A stretch of DNA of 64,000 bases from assembly GCA_949316495.1 (NCBI GenBank), contig OX439004.1, positions 3,316,501 to 3,380,500 on the forward strand, written 5' to 3'. A program made the position numbers and the translations under genes. The notes under the pieces were generated by a model. It did no database searches, was not told the DNA's origin, and saw only the letters and a program-made list of their open reading frames with translations. The stretch is from Amphiduros pacificus. Taxonomy: Eukaryota; Annelida; Polychaeta; Phyllodocida; Hesionidae. Positions 42,211-53,686 of this stretch are shown piece by piece (positions within the stretch are counted from its first letter, which is position 1; every line of letters begins with the position of its first letter).

Positions 42211-45200
42211 GCGGCAGAGACTTCTACTCATTTGTGACTCAGCATCGCACCGATGACACAGGTAGGTGAAAATCACATTCAGTCTTATCTTTTTTATAAA
42301 TGGAAATGTCTGCTGTCATTTTTTCTGTTTAATTTAATGCCCAAGTCATTTGCCCTGCACTGGAAGAAAGGTTAAGAAGTCTCGTACCAATATTTCGCAA
42401 TATTGCAGTTCCAGGCGAGACATGGGTGTCTGTCTGTCTGTCTGTCTGTCAAACAAAATTTCTATATCTTTAATATCAGCTTGTCGAAAAAAAATCATAC
42501 TTGAGTGCAAAGTCACACCTCTGTGAACACGTTAAACAAAGTTTGGATTCCGACTTTGTTCAGTCACCATGATAAATATATTTCGCGAGTTATAATTTTT
42601 GGTTGGATGATACATACATCCTGACAAGTAGTATTAAAGCCACCAGATGAGTGAACAGCTTGTTAAATAAAGTAACCATTGTAATGAGTATATGAACTTT
42701 GATTACAGTTCTCTTATAGATGAATAGATGTTGAATATCCTCAATATTTAGAATATAGAGTTTTCAGGGTGTTTACATGTAGATTTATTCCTTGCGTTGT
42801 TTACGTTCAGATCGTTTGGTCACCAGGGTGAAGGATGGGTTTCTCAGCAGTAAATACAAACAAGTGGATTACGACGAACTACGAGCACTCGCTGCCGAAA
42901 AGAAGTTTGCAGCTCAGGAATCCGTTCTGAAAGTGAAAAAATTAGAACAGGTAACGATAATCTGTATATGTATATGTTATAGACATCACAAAGTTTCGTT
43001 GAATTTGAAATAAAATAATTCCAAGTGAAGATTTTAATGACTGGATAAAATTGTATTTCTGTCAATTTCTCAGCATTTGAAATATATCAATCCCAGATAT
43101 GACAACAGAGCATTGTTCCTCAATCTTATTCTTCACTCTGGAAATTCCCGGGAATTCTTTGTGTTTGTTTCACGTGTCTATTCATTGTGTTTGTTTTAGC
43201 TGTCTATTATTTGTGTTTGTTTTAGCTGTCTATTCTTTGTGTTTGTTTTAGATGTCTAATCATTGTGTTTGTTTTAGCTGTCTAATCATTGTGTTTGTTT
43301 TAGATGTCTATTCATTGTGTTTGTTTTAGATGTCTAATCATTGTGTTTGTTTCACGTGTCTATTCATTGTGTTTGTTTTACATGTCTAATCATTGTGTTT
43401 GTTTTAGCTGTCTAATCATTGTGTTTGTTTTAGGTGTCTAAGCAGAGCAGGGAGCAGAGTCTGCTCAAGCAGCACAGGAGAGTGTGGCAGCAGGAGTTCT
43501 CACGCCTTGCTGCCATGCGCAGACGAGCCCAGGCCGACACCGACACCCACAACAGACTCAACCAGGACTCGCAACACTGCCACGCCATCTACCAAGACTT
43601 TGAGGATTACGAAATGGGCCTCGAAGAAAAGTTTGCGGAATTCCGTAAAAGCACATCAGATCCAATATGGACACTGAGGTGACAGAGATCTGCTTTTTAT
43701 CTTGATTTATCAATGATTCATTTATAGATATCAAAGCATTTAGATTGTCTCATTTTGTTTTCATATAATCTATTCATGCTGATATTGCTTATATTTCACT
43801 TCAATATCTTTCAGAAAAATAGGATCAACTGGAAGTTTAAGATACAATTTGAATCTTTGTTCAGACATTCAATTTTAAACTCAGATGATGTTAACCTTTC
43901 ACAGATGACCTTTTGATTTTAAAGTTGATGTCATTATTTCAGAGTTGACTTCTTAATTTCAAAGATGATATCAACATTTCAGAGTTGACCTCTTAATTCT
44001 AAACATGTCCACATTTCAGAGTTGACCTCTTAATTTTAAAGATGGTGTCAACATTTCAGAGTTGACTTCTTAATTTTAAAGATGGTGTCAAAATTTCAGA
44101 GTTGACCTCTTAATTTTAAAGATGGTGTCAACATTTCAGAGTTGACCTCTTAATTTTAAAGATGGTGTCAAAATTTCAGAGTTGACTTGTTAATTCTGAA
44201 CATGACGTCAACATATCAGAGTTGATCTCATAATTTTAAACATGATGTCAACATTTTAGAGTTGACCTTTTAATTCTAAACATGACATCAACATTTCAGA
44301 GTTGACCTTTTAATTTTAAAGATGGTGTCAACATTTCAGAGATGACCTCTAAATTTTAAAGATGGTATCAATTTTTCAGAGATGACCTTTTGTACTGGAT
44401 GCATCAGAATAAAGTGGCTTTGCAAGGAGATGACGGTACGATAAAAGAGGAACACCAGAGGGTGCTGCAGACGGTCACTTCTGTTAAACGCCAACAAGAG
44501 AACATTCTGCAGCAACTTCAAAATGAGCAAATCTCATTAGAAAATGAACTAAAAAATGGTAAATACTTTGTTATCGTTCACAGACAATCCTGCTAAAACT
44601 TGATTTAAAGCTGGTATGCACCACTCTGTTTGAAAAGTAAAAAGGATATTTGATGAGACTTCTGTGTAAAAATAAGTTGGGCTTACAGACAACTTAATGG
44701 TGTTCTTCTTTATAAATTTTACAAACAGAAGAATTCATTGGATCACTCGCAGGAAATGGTAATGGTGGAATAGTCACAATATTTATTCAATTTGTCAAAT
44801 TTGTATATGACAGCTTATGATAAACTTCTATTTCTTAATTCTTGGTTTTATTTTGCTCATGCATAAATATAATCATATGAAAAAAAAAACATGAAATGAT
44901 ATGATTTATTGTCTGGTTCAATTGCATTTTCTTTATTATCAGCTATTTTGTACATCCTTTTCTTTGTGAACAAAATATTTAGTACACATTATAAAAACTG
45001 CTCAATCACTGTCTTAAAATGTGTGTGTTGGATTGACCTTTTTGTGATTCTTCCTGGCTTGGGCAGAAATTGATATTTTATTATTGTTGACCCAGTTTCT
45101 GGTAACTAACTGCAGTGTTGTCACAGAATATTTGAATGCATCACAATTCATCGGAGCTGATATGCGGTGGCCATTGATAAGTTAGTTACTCATCTATCAC

Positions 45201-46604
45201 GTCCTCACCTAACACTCACAAACTCTGGCTGAAAACCTCTCACAAAACCTTTTGATACCATGCACTCGGAAAAGTAATGAAAAGTACCAAATTCCACTAA
45301 AGAACTGGTATCAACAGATATCTTGATGAAATGTGATATGCATGATAACACCAGGCAAAATATGCAAAATATGCAAATGCAAAACTCCACGATCAAATAT
45401 GCAAAATATGCAAAAATTGAAAATTAATCTGTTTCTTTTTTGTTGGCTCATTGAAAAGAAGTCACTGTGGTTTGACAAATGCTTCATGAAAGCTGAGGGA
45501 TGTTAGGCAAATTCTGGATACTGACGCTGCATAGATATTCAATCCATTCTAATAACTTGAAGTACAAGCAAAACAGCCTTCAACCACTCACTTGTATTTA
45601 TAAGGTTAAATTTGCAAATTCCATAATTCTTTCCTGAGTCAACAACATATTTCAGTATAAAACATAGTGGATAGGTGCATAGTTTTTTCACAGTAATATA
45701 AATATCACCACTTAATCTTAAGTGGTTTTTAATGACAAGTCTCAGTCTCAGTAACTACATTAATACCCCCAACCCCTCAAAAAATAAAAAGATTTTAAAT
45801 TTTTTTTTTTTAAATCAAATAAAAAAATACTAGGCTTCTCCATCTTCATTTTTTTTTTAATCGAAAAAAAAAAAAACAAAAAAAAAATTAAATAAAAAAA
45901 TACCAGGATTGTCTATGGACAGGTGATTTGTTGCCGAGTGTTTCCCTGGTGAGTCAAGAGGAGCGGCAGGTGCAGACCGGTATTCCTGTTGAGGCTTTTG
46001 ACCTGCCATGTCCCTACCCTGACCTCAAGAGCTCCGTCCTGCAGGAGTTCATATTCATAGACGAGAAATACGTCGAGAAGTTGGCTGACCTAGATATGAA
46101 ACATGAAGAAGCTATCAGGTACTACTACAGAGAAATATTTAATTAACTGACCTTTTTTCTCCCTTTAAGATGAATTGTAAGTCTCAGAAGAGATACTTTG
46201 ACTTGAATAAGATGATTGGATAAATACTTGATTTGATAAAAAGACAATGAGACATTTATAACCGAGCACAACTCTCTCAGGATAGCTGAAAATGTGCATT
46301 TAATAGAATTAAATTTATAATGGCCTCATACTAGAAAGCACAGTGATGTATGCCTTCACTTGAAATTGTGGATGTGTTTATTGAATGATTGCAGGAGATC
46401 TTTGTCAATTGACTATATACGGTCTGTTGTGGTTTTAGATCGAGGACCGGTGGATGGTCGGAAGAGGATCACTACCTGTTCCAAGTAGTACAAGACCAGT
46501 ACACCCACGACATTCCCAACAGACGGATGCTGTGCATAGACAGGCTGCTCAGACACTTCCCACACAAAACCAGAGCCCATATCGTCAGTATTAACATATA
46601 TATA

Positions 46605-46681
<77 letters not shown>

Positions 46682-49600
46682 TTATATGTATATGTATATG
46701 TATATGTATATATCCATCTATCAATATATCAGTATATGTATATATCCATCTATCAATATATCAGTATATGTATATATCCATCTATCAATATATCAGTATA
46801 TGTATATATCCATCTATCAATATATCAGTATATGTATATATCCATCTATCAATATATCAGTATATCAGTATATGTATATATCCATCTATCATCTATCAAT
46901 ATATATATAAATGATTTTTTTTCTTTGTATGTAGGGTGGGGGGGAGTTAAAGTCACCGTTGTGTAACAAATTGAAGGATTCTCAAAGAACATTTATTCTT
47001 AACAATGCAGTGCAATACAGTACATTCATCTTTTCAATATTAAACTATTACTGGATATAATGGAGATAAATTTCCCACCAGGTGGCGCATGAGGATTGGT
47101 TGTTATCATATCAGTATTATCACCGTCGGAAACATGATCTCACCAACGACTGGATTCGCGACCGACGTGAACTTTTCAACCGTGCCAGAGTCGTGTTCAA
47201 CGAAGCTCAAGCGGCTCTGGTAGAAGCCCAGGCCAAGGCTGAGTACCATGAAATGCAACAGCAGCTCTGTGACGCCCTCTATGACAAGGTCAGATATCAA
47301 ACAATTTTAGTCACAACATGCAGGTATAATTAAGAGAATTCACATACAGAATCAAAGTGCAAAGAATATTTTTTTGTATATTTATAAAAACACAGCATCA
47401 AATTTCTAAGAGTGGCTTATTTCAAATTCTCTATGAAATTTGCTTTCTGTGTTTTTTTTAATTTGTTCATGGACATAGAGGTAATGGTAATTTCAGGTTC
47501 AGAAGTGGCGTGAGCAGAAGATGGAGGCGCTGCGACTGGAGCATGAGTTAGAGGAGGCAAGGCGGGAAGAGGAACTGCGCAAACAGAAAGCTGAACAGGA
47601 GAGGGAACGCAAGAAAAGGGACAAAGAAAAACAAAAGGTGACAGTGAAATGACATTAATCCTGAGATAGAACCCATCAATAAAGGTGACAGTGAAATGAG
47701 ATAAACCCTGAAAAATGAAAAATATTTAACAACGAAACAAATTTTGAATAAAATAAAACCTGGAATGAAATAGAATGATACAGAAAATAATTAGAAATAA
47801 CAGACTGAGTGATTGTGAAGATACTGTACAAAATATTTTATATCTTGTAATACCTGAATTCTGAGATCCAAAATGAGTTGAGCGTTTTGCTGCTCCATGC
47901 ATCATTTAAGGTTTCATGGGAGAAAAATTGGATTCTTTGTATTTTTTACATTTAACAAGATCATTTAAATCTTGAGGTTTCACCAATATGACTGATGAAT
48001 GTTTTTTTTTTCACATATCATAAAATGCTGAGTGTTAAATTATTTCAGATTGGTGAATATCAGAACATGTTGAATGAGAAGAAAAGGAAAGAATCTGAGG
48101 CAAAACAGAGACAGTTGGAAAAGCTGCAAAAACTGCTCGCTGAACAAGCTCTATATGACAGGGAAAGGTATAAAGATATGTCCCACTTTTTTGTCCACAA
48201 AATATATTTTCCGCAGCGTCAAATAAGCTAAAATATCCAGAAAATGGCAAGAATTGCTTTAATGACAGTTTGTTACAGATAAGAGTTATAATTTTCATAA
48301 GTATTTATATATAAGTTATTGTGCAGACTCTGAAAGGACGTGATTTTTTTTCTCCACAATACGTTATCTCTATGGTTGTCTCTGAGAACACTATGAATTT
48401 TACCCCTTGGCCAAGGGGTTATTGTCATTTTATGGGTGTCTGTCTGTCCTCCCGTCACCTCAATGAACCCTACTCATGTAACATTGGAAGTAAATACTCT
48501 AAATTTGTGCCAGGTAGGTTTAATACAATGCATACAGTTACCATGAAAAAGGAAAGTATTCGCAAAAATGAAAAGGTCTGCAAATAGTAGGGAATTTGCA
48601 TAACAGATCAGGAAAAGTGGGAAAATCAGTCAGAAGTTGTCAGACAGTGATTTTACCCCAATCAAATATTTTGAATTCTTGGGAAAATCAACTCAATGAC
48701 CTTAGCTTCTCAGTTGAGATCTTTGTGACATGAAAAGTGACAAAGATTTGATTTGATAAGTTGGTAGTGCCACCTGGATCTCGTGGATGGACTTGAGCAA
48801 GTCAGATGCAAATTTGATATATATTACAAAGGGTAATATCAAACGCATATGGATATAGTTGAAATTCAGGCTTATTATCAGGGAGGTAGCTTCCAAGTTT
48901 GGCCAGGCTTCTGCAGTGAGAGGGATTTTCTGTTATTTTGTCTGTCAATTTTGATCTTCTCCTCTGAAACTACTGTTTGGAGTTCCGAGCTATTTGTAAT
49001 ACAGATAAGATGCTGCATTTTCAGGGAACCAATTCAATCTATTTGCCAAGGGTAGTAGAAGTGCCTGCTCTTTAATGGAAACCTCGGTTTGAGACTTTGA
49101 GATAAACGAATGTGGTGGTGATTGGGCGTGGTGACTGAGTGTACAGACTTTTTTACACAATACACTAATATTTGTCCTAAATTGGGACAGTAAACCACCT
49201 AGCGGGCCACGGGCCGTGGCGCAGTTGGTTAGAGCGCCAGCTTATAAGCACCAGTTCCTCTGTGGTGATCCAAAGGTCTTGGGTTCGAACCCCGGCCGTG
49301 CCGGGATTGAACTCGTGATACAATTTCCCACATGAGCTGAGGCCCGTGCCAAAAGGGTTAACCCGTTCTCCTTGTAAATCTGTGACCGGGTGGGTTGTCA
49401 TGTCAAGGACCTGCGACATGACAATTCAGTGAGGCAGCACTATATCTGCTACAAGTAGGTCTCATCACGAAATGACTGAAATAATGTTGAAAGTGATGTA
49501 AAGCCCCAAACAAACAAATAAACCACCTAGCAGATGCCCGTGTGCTGTGGCCAGAATTCCGGTCACACATCACTGGAAATATGTGGTCGTTGTTTGGGGT

Positions 49601-52600
49601 TTCCCTGTTCTATGTTTACATGAACCAATCAGAGCAATCCTCCAATAATTAGTAACATTATACACCCGCTGCACAAACCCATTTCTACAAGAGGCCTTGA
49701 TGGTCCTAATATATTTGGACTAGGATAGTCTATTTTCACACATGTATATACACCTGGAACATCCAATGTCTCATTACAAAAAGGCAATGCTCAGCACAAC
49801 TCTGAAGCCACAGCAGATGGCGTCAGTTGGCTCTCGTTCTGTTGGAAAGAAGTTTTTAAAATGCTGCCAGCCCGGCAGTCAAGCAAGCCATTGCCAAACC
49901 ATTTCTTATTTCAAAAACTTTTATTTTTATTTTTTTGGAGGGGGGGATAATTTAATGTTCAGAGACGGGGGAAATAGGTCGGGAGTCTAATTCTGGCTGG
50001 GGAGGTACTGTGATCTATTTTTGCCAGTTAAATATTAGGTAATTTACTTTTTGTTATTGCATTATTTCCCAATATTTACTACTTTTGTATGCATCACAAT
50101 TCATTTTTTAGTTTTGTATAGTTTCGATTAAGGGTCCGTGTTAGATGGCATCTCTAAAATCTGTAAGACACATTTTCTGACAATTATTGCCAATGGGATT
50201 TGAAAGATTTTGCCTTTGATTAAATACAATGTTTTAATATCATTGATTAATATTGGGTAATAATTTATTCATCAACTACTATTGATATGTTCTCAACAGA
50301 GTGAAATACAGAGATGATGAATCCAAGAAGAAGGAAGAGGAAAAGAAAAGAAAAGAACAGGAAAAGAAGGAGCAGGAAGAAGAAAAGGAGAGAATATTAG
50401 AGTCCCTCAGAGAACAGGTAACTCACTTTATTATTTATCACAGGCCACAGGCCATGGCACAGTTAGTAAGAGCGCCAGCTTATTAGCACCAGTTCCTCTG
50501 TGGTGATCCTAAGGACGTTGGCTCAATCCCCGGCCATGCCGAGATTGAAATCATGATACAATTTCACATATGAGCATATAGAGTATCTATAGAGTATCTA
50601 TAAGGTATCAGTATATAGGATGCCAGACTTACTGGAGGGTGACTTACTGTGGGTGTGGTCCACATTGTATAGTTTATGCTACAGGTGCGCCCCCATGTGG
50701 AGGGTGACTTACTGCGGGTATGGTCTACATCGTATTGTTTGTGCTACAGGTGCGCCCCCATGTGGAGGGTGACTTACTGCGGGTGTGGTCTACATTGTAT
50801 TGTTTGTGCTACAGGTGCGCCCCCATGTGGAGGGTGACTTACTGCGGGTGTGGTCTACATTGTATTGTTTATGCTACAGGTGCGCCCCCATGTGGAGGGT
50901 GACTTACTGCGGGTATGGTCTACATCGTATTGTTTATGCTACAGGTGCGCCCCCATGTGGAGGGTGACTTACTGCGGGTGTGGTCTACATTGTATTGTTT
51001 ATGCTACAGGTGCGCCCCCATGTGGAGGGTGACTTACTGCGGGTGTGGTCTACTTTGTATTGTTTATGCTACAGGTGCGCCCCCATGTGGAGGGTGACTT
51101 ACTGCGGGTGTGGTCTACTTTGTATTGTTTGTGCTACAGGTACGCCCCCATGTGAAGGGTGACTTACTGCGGGTGTGGTCTACTTTGTATTGTTTGTGCT
51201 ACAGGTACGCCCCCATGTGGAGGGTGACTTACTGCGGGTGTGGTCTACATTGTATTGTTTATGCTACAGGTGCGCCCCCATGTGGAGGGTGACTTACTGC
51301 GGGACGGTGTGGCCTACATTGTATTGTTTATGCTACAGGTGCGCCCCCATGTGGAGGGTGACTTACTGCGGGTGTGGTCTACTTTGTATTGTTTATGCTA
51401 CAGGTGCGCCCCCATGTGGAGGGTGACTTACTGCGAGTGTGGTCTACATTGTATTGTTTATGCTACAGGTGCGCCCCCATGTGGAGGGTGACTTACTGCG
51501 GGTGTGGTCTACATTGTATTGTTTATGCTACAGGTGCGCCCCCATGTGGAGGGTGACTTACTGCGGGACGGTGTGGCCTACATTGTATTGTTTATGCTAC
51601 AGGTGCGCCCCCATGTGGAGGGTGACTTACTGCGGGTGTGGTCTACTTTGTATTGTTTATGCTACAGGTGCGCCCCCATGTGGAGGGTGACTTACTGCGA
51701 GTGTGGTCTACATTGTATTGTTTATGCTACAGGTGCGCCCCCATGTGGAGGGTGACTTACTGCGGGTGTGGTCTACATTGTATTGTTTATGCTACAGGTG
51801 CGCCCCCATGTGGAGGGTGACTTACTGCGGGTGTGGTCTACATTGTATTGTTTATGCTACAGGTGCGCCCCCATGTGGAGGGTGACTTACTGCGGGTGTG
51901 GTCTACATTGTATTGTGTATGCTACAGGTGCGCCCCCATGTGGAGGGTGACTTACTGCGAGTGTGGTCTACATTGTATTGTTTGTGCTACAGGTGCGCCC
52001 CCATGTGGAGGGTGACTTACTGCGGGTGTGGTCTACATTGTATTGTTTATGCTACAGGTGCGCCCCCATGTGGAGGGTGACTTACTGCGGGTGTGGTCTA
52101 CTTTGTATTGTTTATGCTACAGGTGCGCCCCCATGTGGAGGGTGACTCACTGCGGGTGTGGTCTACATTGTATTGTTTGTGCTACAGGTACGCCCCCATG
52201 TGGAGGGTGACTTACTGCGGGTGTGGTCTACTTTGTATTGTTTGTGCTACAGGTGCGCCCCCATGTGGAGGGTGACTTACTGCGGGTGTGGTCTACATTG
52301 TATTGTTTGTGCTACAGGTGCGCCCCCATGTGGAGGGTGACTTACTGCGGGTGTGGTCTACATTGTATTGTTTATGCTACAGGTGCGCCCCCATGTGGAG
52401 GGTGACTTACTGCGGGTGTGGAAGGACACCGAGTCCTGGCAACATCACGTCAAACCACCACAAGAAGACATCAATCTACAGAGACCCTTGTTTGAGCTCA
52501 ACACATTTTCTTCCAAACAGGTCAGATAGCCAATAAAAAAAATTTAAATTCAAAATGTTTTAAATTCAAAATGTTTTAAATTCACATTTGTATTTTTGTG

Positions 52601-53686
52601 AGTAGTGTCAATGATATTTATTTTCATGGTTGTCAAATAATTTTCTGATTATCAAAGATAATTTACACTAAGTTGTCAATGTTGTCTTGATATTTATATT
52701 TATTCCGAAATGAAATTAAAAATGATACTCGACGTGACATATTAAAATCTTTTTGAGATATATCCACTGCTGTGACCTTGACCTACATATAAAATATTTA
52801 CCCTATGAAATTTATTCTGATTCATGTTTCTGTTTGGAGGCAATCTCATTCATTGTTTTCTACAAGCCAAGTTTTATTTAATCTGTTTAGTTCTTCACTT
52901 TCTCACAAAAAAGAGTCTATACATGAAAGGGGGAATACTTTAAAATGTTCTACCTGATTCATTTTTCTGTTTGGAGGTAATCAATTTATTATTCTATTTG
53001 GAGGAAATCTGCTTTATTGTTTTCTACAAGCCAAGTTTTATTTTTTTTAGTTCTTCACTTCTCATATAAAAGAGCCTATCCATGAAAGGGGGAATACTTT
53101 AAAATGTTCTACTTATTTTAAGGTTTCATTATTGTATTACAAGTTTTAAATTTACAAATGACAAATTTTGATCAATCAGATAAGGTGGAAATTAAATTTT
53201 GAAAATATCTAATGTTGTTAAATACATTAAGTGTAAAGGCTTCGAACCATGTCATTTCAAAAAATAAAATTGGAAGTTTAACATTTCTTGTAATATACAG
53301 TAAAATATTAATGAGTTATGATATCTAAAAAATGTGCATGAAAGTGTGGACATGTTTCTGTCATTCCTCAAAAGTTTAGAATTCTACCCTTTAATGTAAC
53401 ATTTTGAATATGCATTTCAGTTTATGAGAAAAAAATATTTCAGTTCCAAATCAGCCACCAGGGCTAAAATTGGCTCTGGCTATCCTACACTAAGGTGAAC
53501 TGTTGATATAATAACATATTGGTTGCCATGGTTTTGCAGGTGACAAACGATCCCAGAGTTCGGATAGAAGGCAAGTTACGTGATGCTGGATTACTAAACA
53601 CAGACTATGCCCGGAAAATCATGAAAGATGTCCGAGGTCCACAAGCTCCGAGACGAGACATGGAATCCACGGTCTTCAAACAATAG
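42207..53686 (+). CDS. CCDC148: CCDC148, coiled-coil protein, 12 exons
   Basis: Coding exons: 42207-42261, 42811-42950, 43434-43678, 44380-44558, 45923-46118, 46439-46583, 47082-47288, 47497-47637, 48049-48167, 50300-50417, 52383-52520, 53540-53686. All introns are GT-AG and phases join to 609 aa (human CCDC148 is 591). Landmarks shared with vertebrate CCDC148, in order: YKQVDYDELRAL, QSLLKQHRRVWQQEF, LPCPYPDLKSSVLQEF, RLLRHFPHKTR, KLQKLLAEQALYDRER, LQRPLFELNTF, DPRVRIEGKLRDAGL and the C-terminal RRDMESTVFK. Most of exons 7-10 is charged coiled coil. The protein's role is poorly known. Exons 3, 4 and 11 are each preceded by a minisatellite made of their own splice acceptor. The acceptor of exon 5 (GGACAG|GTGATT) has a weak pyrimidine tract and is the least certain join. 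Confidence 0.94.
42426..42450. repeat. (GTCT)n microsatellite
   Basis: Six uninterrupted GTCT units in CCDC148 intron 1. Confidence 0.9.
43150..43441 (+). repeat. 26-bp minisatellite carrying the exon 3 splice acceptor, about 11 copies
   Basis: The unit contains TCATTGTGTTTGTTTTAGCTG then TCTAA in outline. The last copy is the real boundary, TTTGTTTTAG|GTGTCTAA. Most upstream copies keep TTTTAG followed by CTGTCTA or ATGTCTA; a few have TTTCACG instead. Confidence 0.93.
43893..44392 (+). repeat. 40-bp minisatellite carrying the exon 4 splice acceptor, 12 copies
   Basis: Each unit has ATTTCAG followed by AGTTGACCTCTTAATTTTAA and GATGGTGTCA. The true boundary is ATTTTTCAG|AGATGACCTTTTGTACTGG. 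The first unit keeps AGATGACCTTTTG exactly (13 of 13 exon bases) and most others keep the TTTCAG acceptor with AGTTGACCT. Confidence 0.93.
45760..45908. repeat. Poly-A/T low-complexity tracts before CCDC148 exon 5
   Basis: Alternating runs of A and T (for example AAATTTTTTTTTT and AAAAAAAAAAAA) separated by CTAGGCTTC or ACCAGGATT. Two related AAAAAATAC(T/C)AGG phrases suggest a local duplication of about 70 bp. Confidence 0.8.
46597..46706. repeat. (TATATG)n microsatellite just past the exon 6 donor
   Basis: About 18 hexanucleotide units, starting 14 bp after the ATC|GTCAGT donor of CCDC148 exon 6. Confidence 0.95.
46707..46905. repeat. 32-bp tandem repeat, 5-6 copies
   Basis: The unit contains TATATCCATCTATCAATATA then TCAGTATATGTA. 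It is contiguous with the hexanucleotide tract and probably grew from it. Confidence 0.92.
49204..49518 (+). mobile_element. tRNA-derived SINE, full length, 315 bp
   Basis: The head is tRNA-like with A box TGGCGCAGTTGG (49217-49228) and B box GGTTCGAACCC (49282-49292), followed by an unrelated body and a short (CAAA)n tail. The 13-mer TAAACCACCTAGC at 49191-49203 is repeated exactly at 49519-49531, a target-site duplication. Transcription would be by RNA polymerase III. It sits in CCDC148 intron 9. A LINE partner was not identified. Confidence 0.92.
50442..50575 (+). mobile_element. SINE head, 3'-truncated copy
   Basis: About 85% identical to 49207-49340 (GCCA.GGCACAGTTAG..AGAGCGCCAGCTTAT.AGCACC in outline). 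The B box is changed to GGCTCAATCCC, so it is probably silent. It ends shortly before the 65-bp array in CCDC148 intron 10. Confidence 0.85.
50629..52422 (+). repeat. 65-bp minisatellite of acceptor plus exon 11 start, 27 copies
   Basis: Copies of the exon 11 boundary, TTTATGCTACAG|GTGCGCCCCCATGTGG then AGGGTGACTTACTGCGGGTGTGG, recur every 65 bp from 50685; the last, at 52383, is the real exon. Two units (about 51,300 and 51,564) carry the same 4-bp insertion (GGGACGGTGTGGCC). A partial unit precedes the first. Copies differ at only a few positions, so the array is young or homogenised. Confidence 0.97.

Noticed and set aside
46413-46966. Isoleucine/histidine or tyrosine/methionine repeat frames
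   Set aside because: Translations of the TATATG microsatellite and its 32-bp derivative; only the start (46439-46583) is coding, as CCDC148 exon 6.
49211-49300. Functional tRNA gene
   Set aside because: A and B boxes are present, but the cloverleaf is not convincing, the sequence continues into a SINE body with target duplications, and a truncated sister lies nearby.
50720-52536. Many overlapping 60-83 codon frames in the 65-bp array
   Set aside because: They are the same unit read in three phases; the frames begin at arbitrary codons inside the repeat. The only supported coding part is the last copy, as exon 11 of CCDC148.
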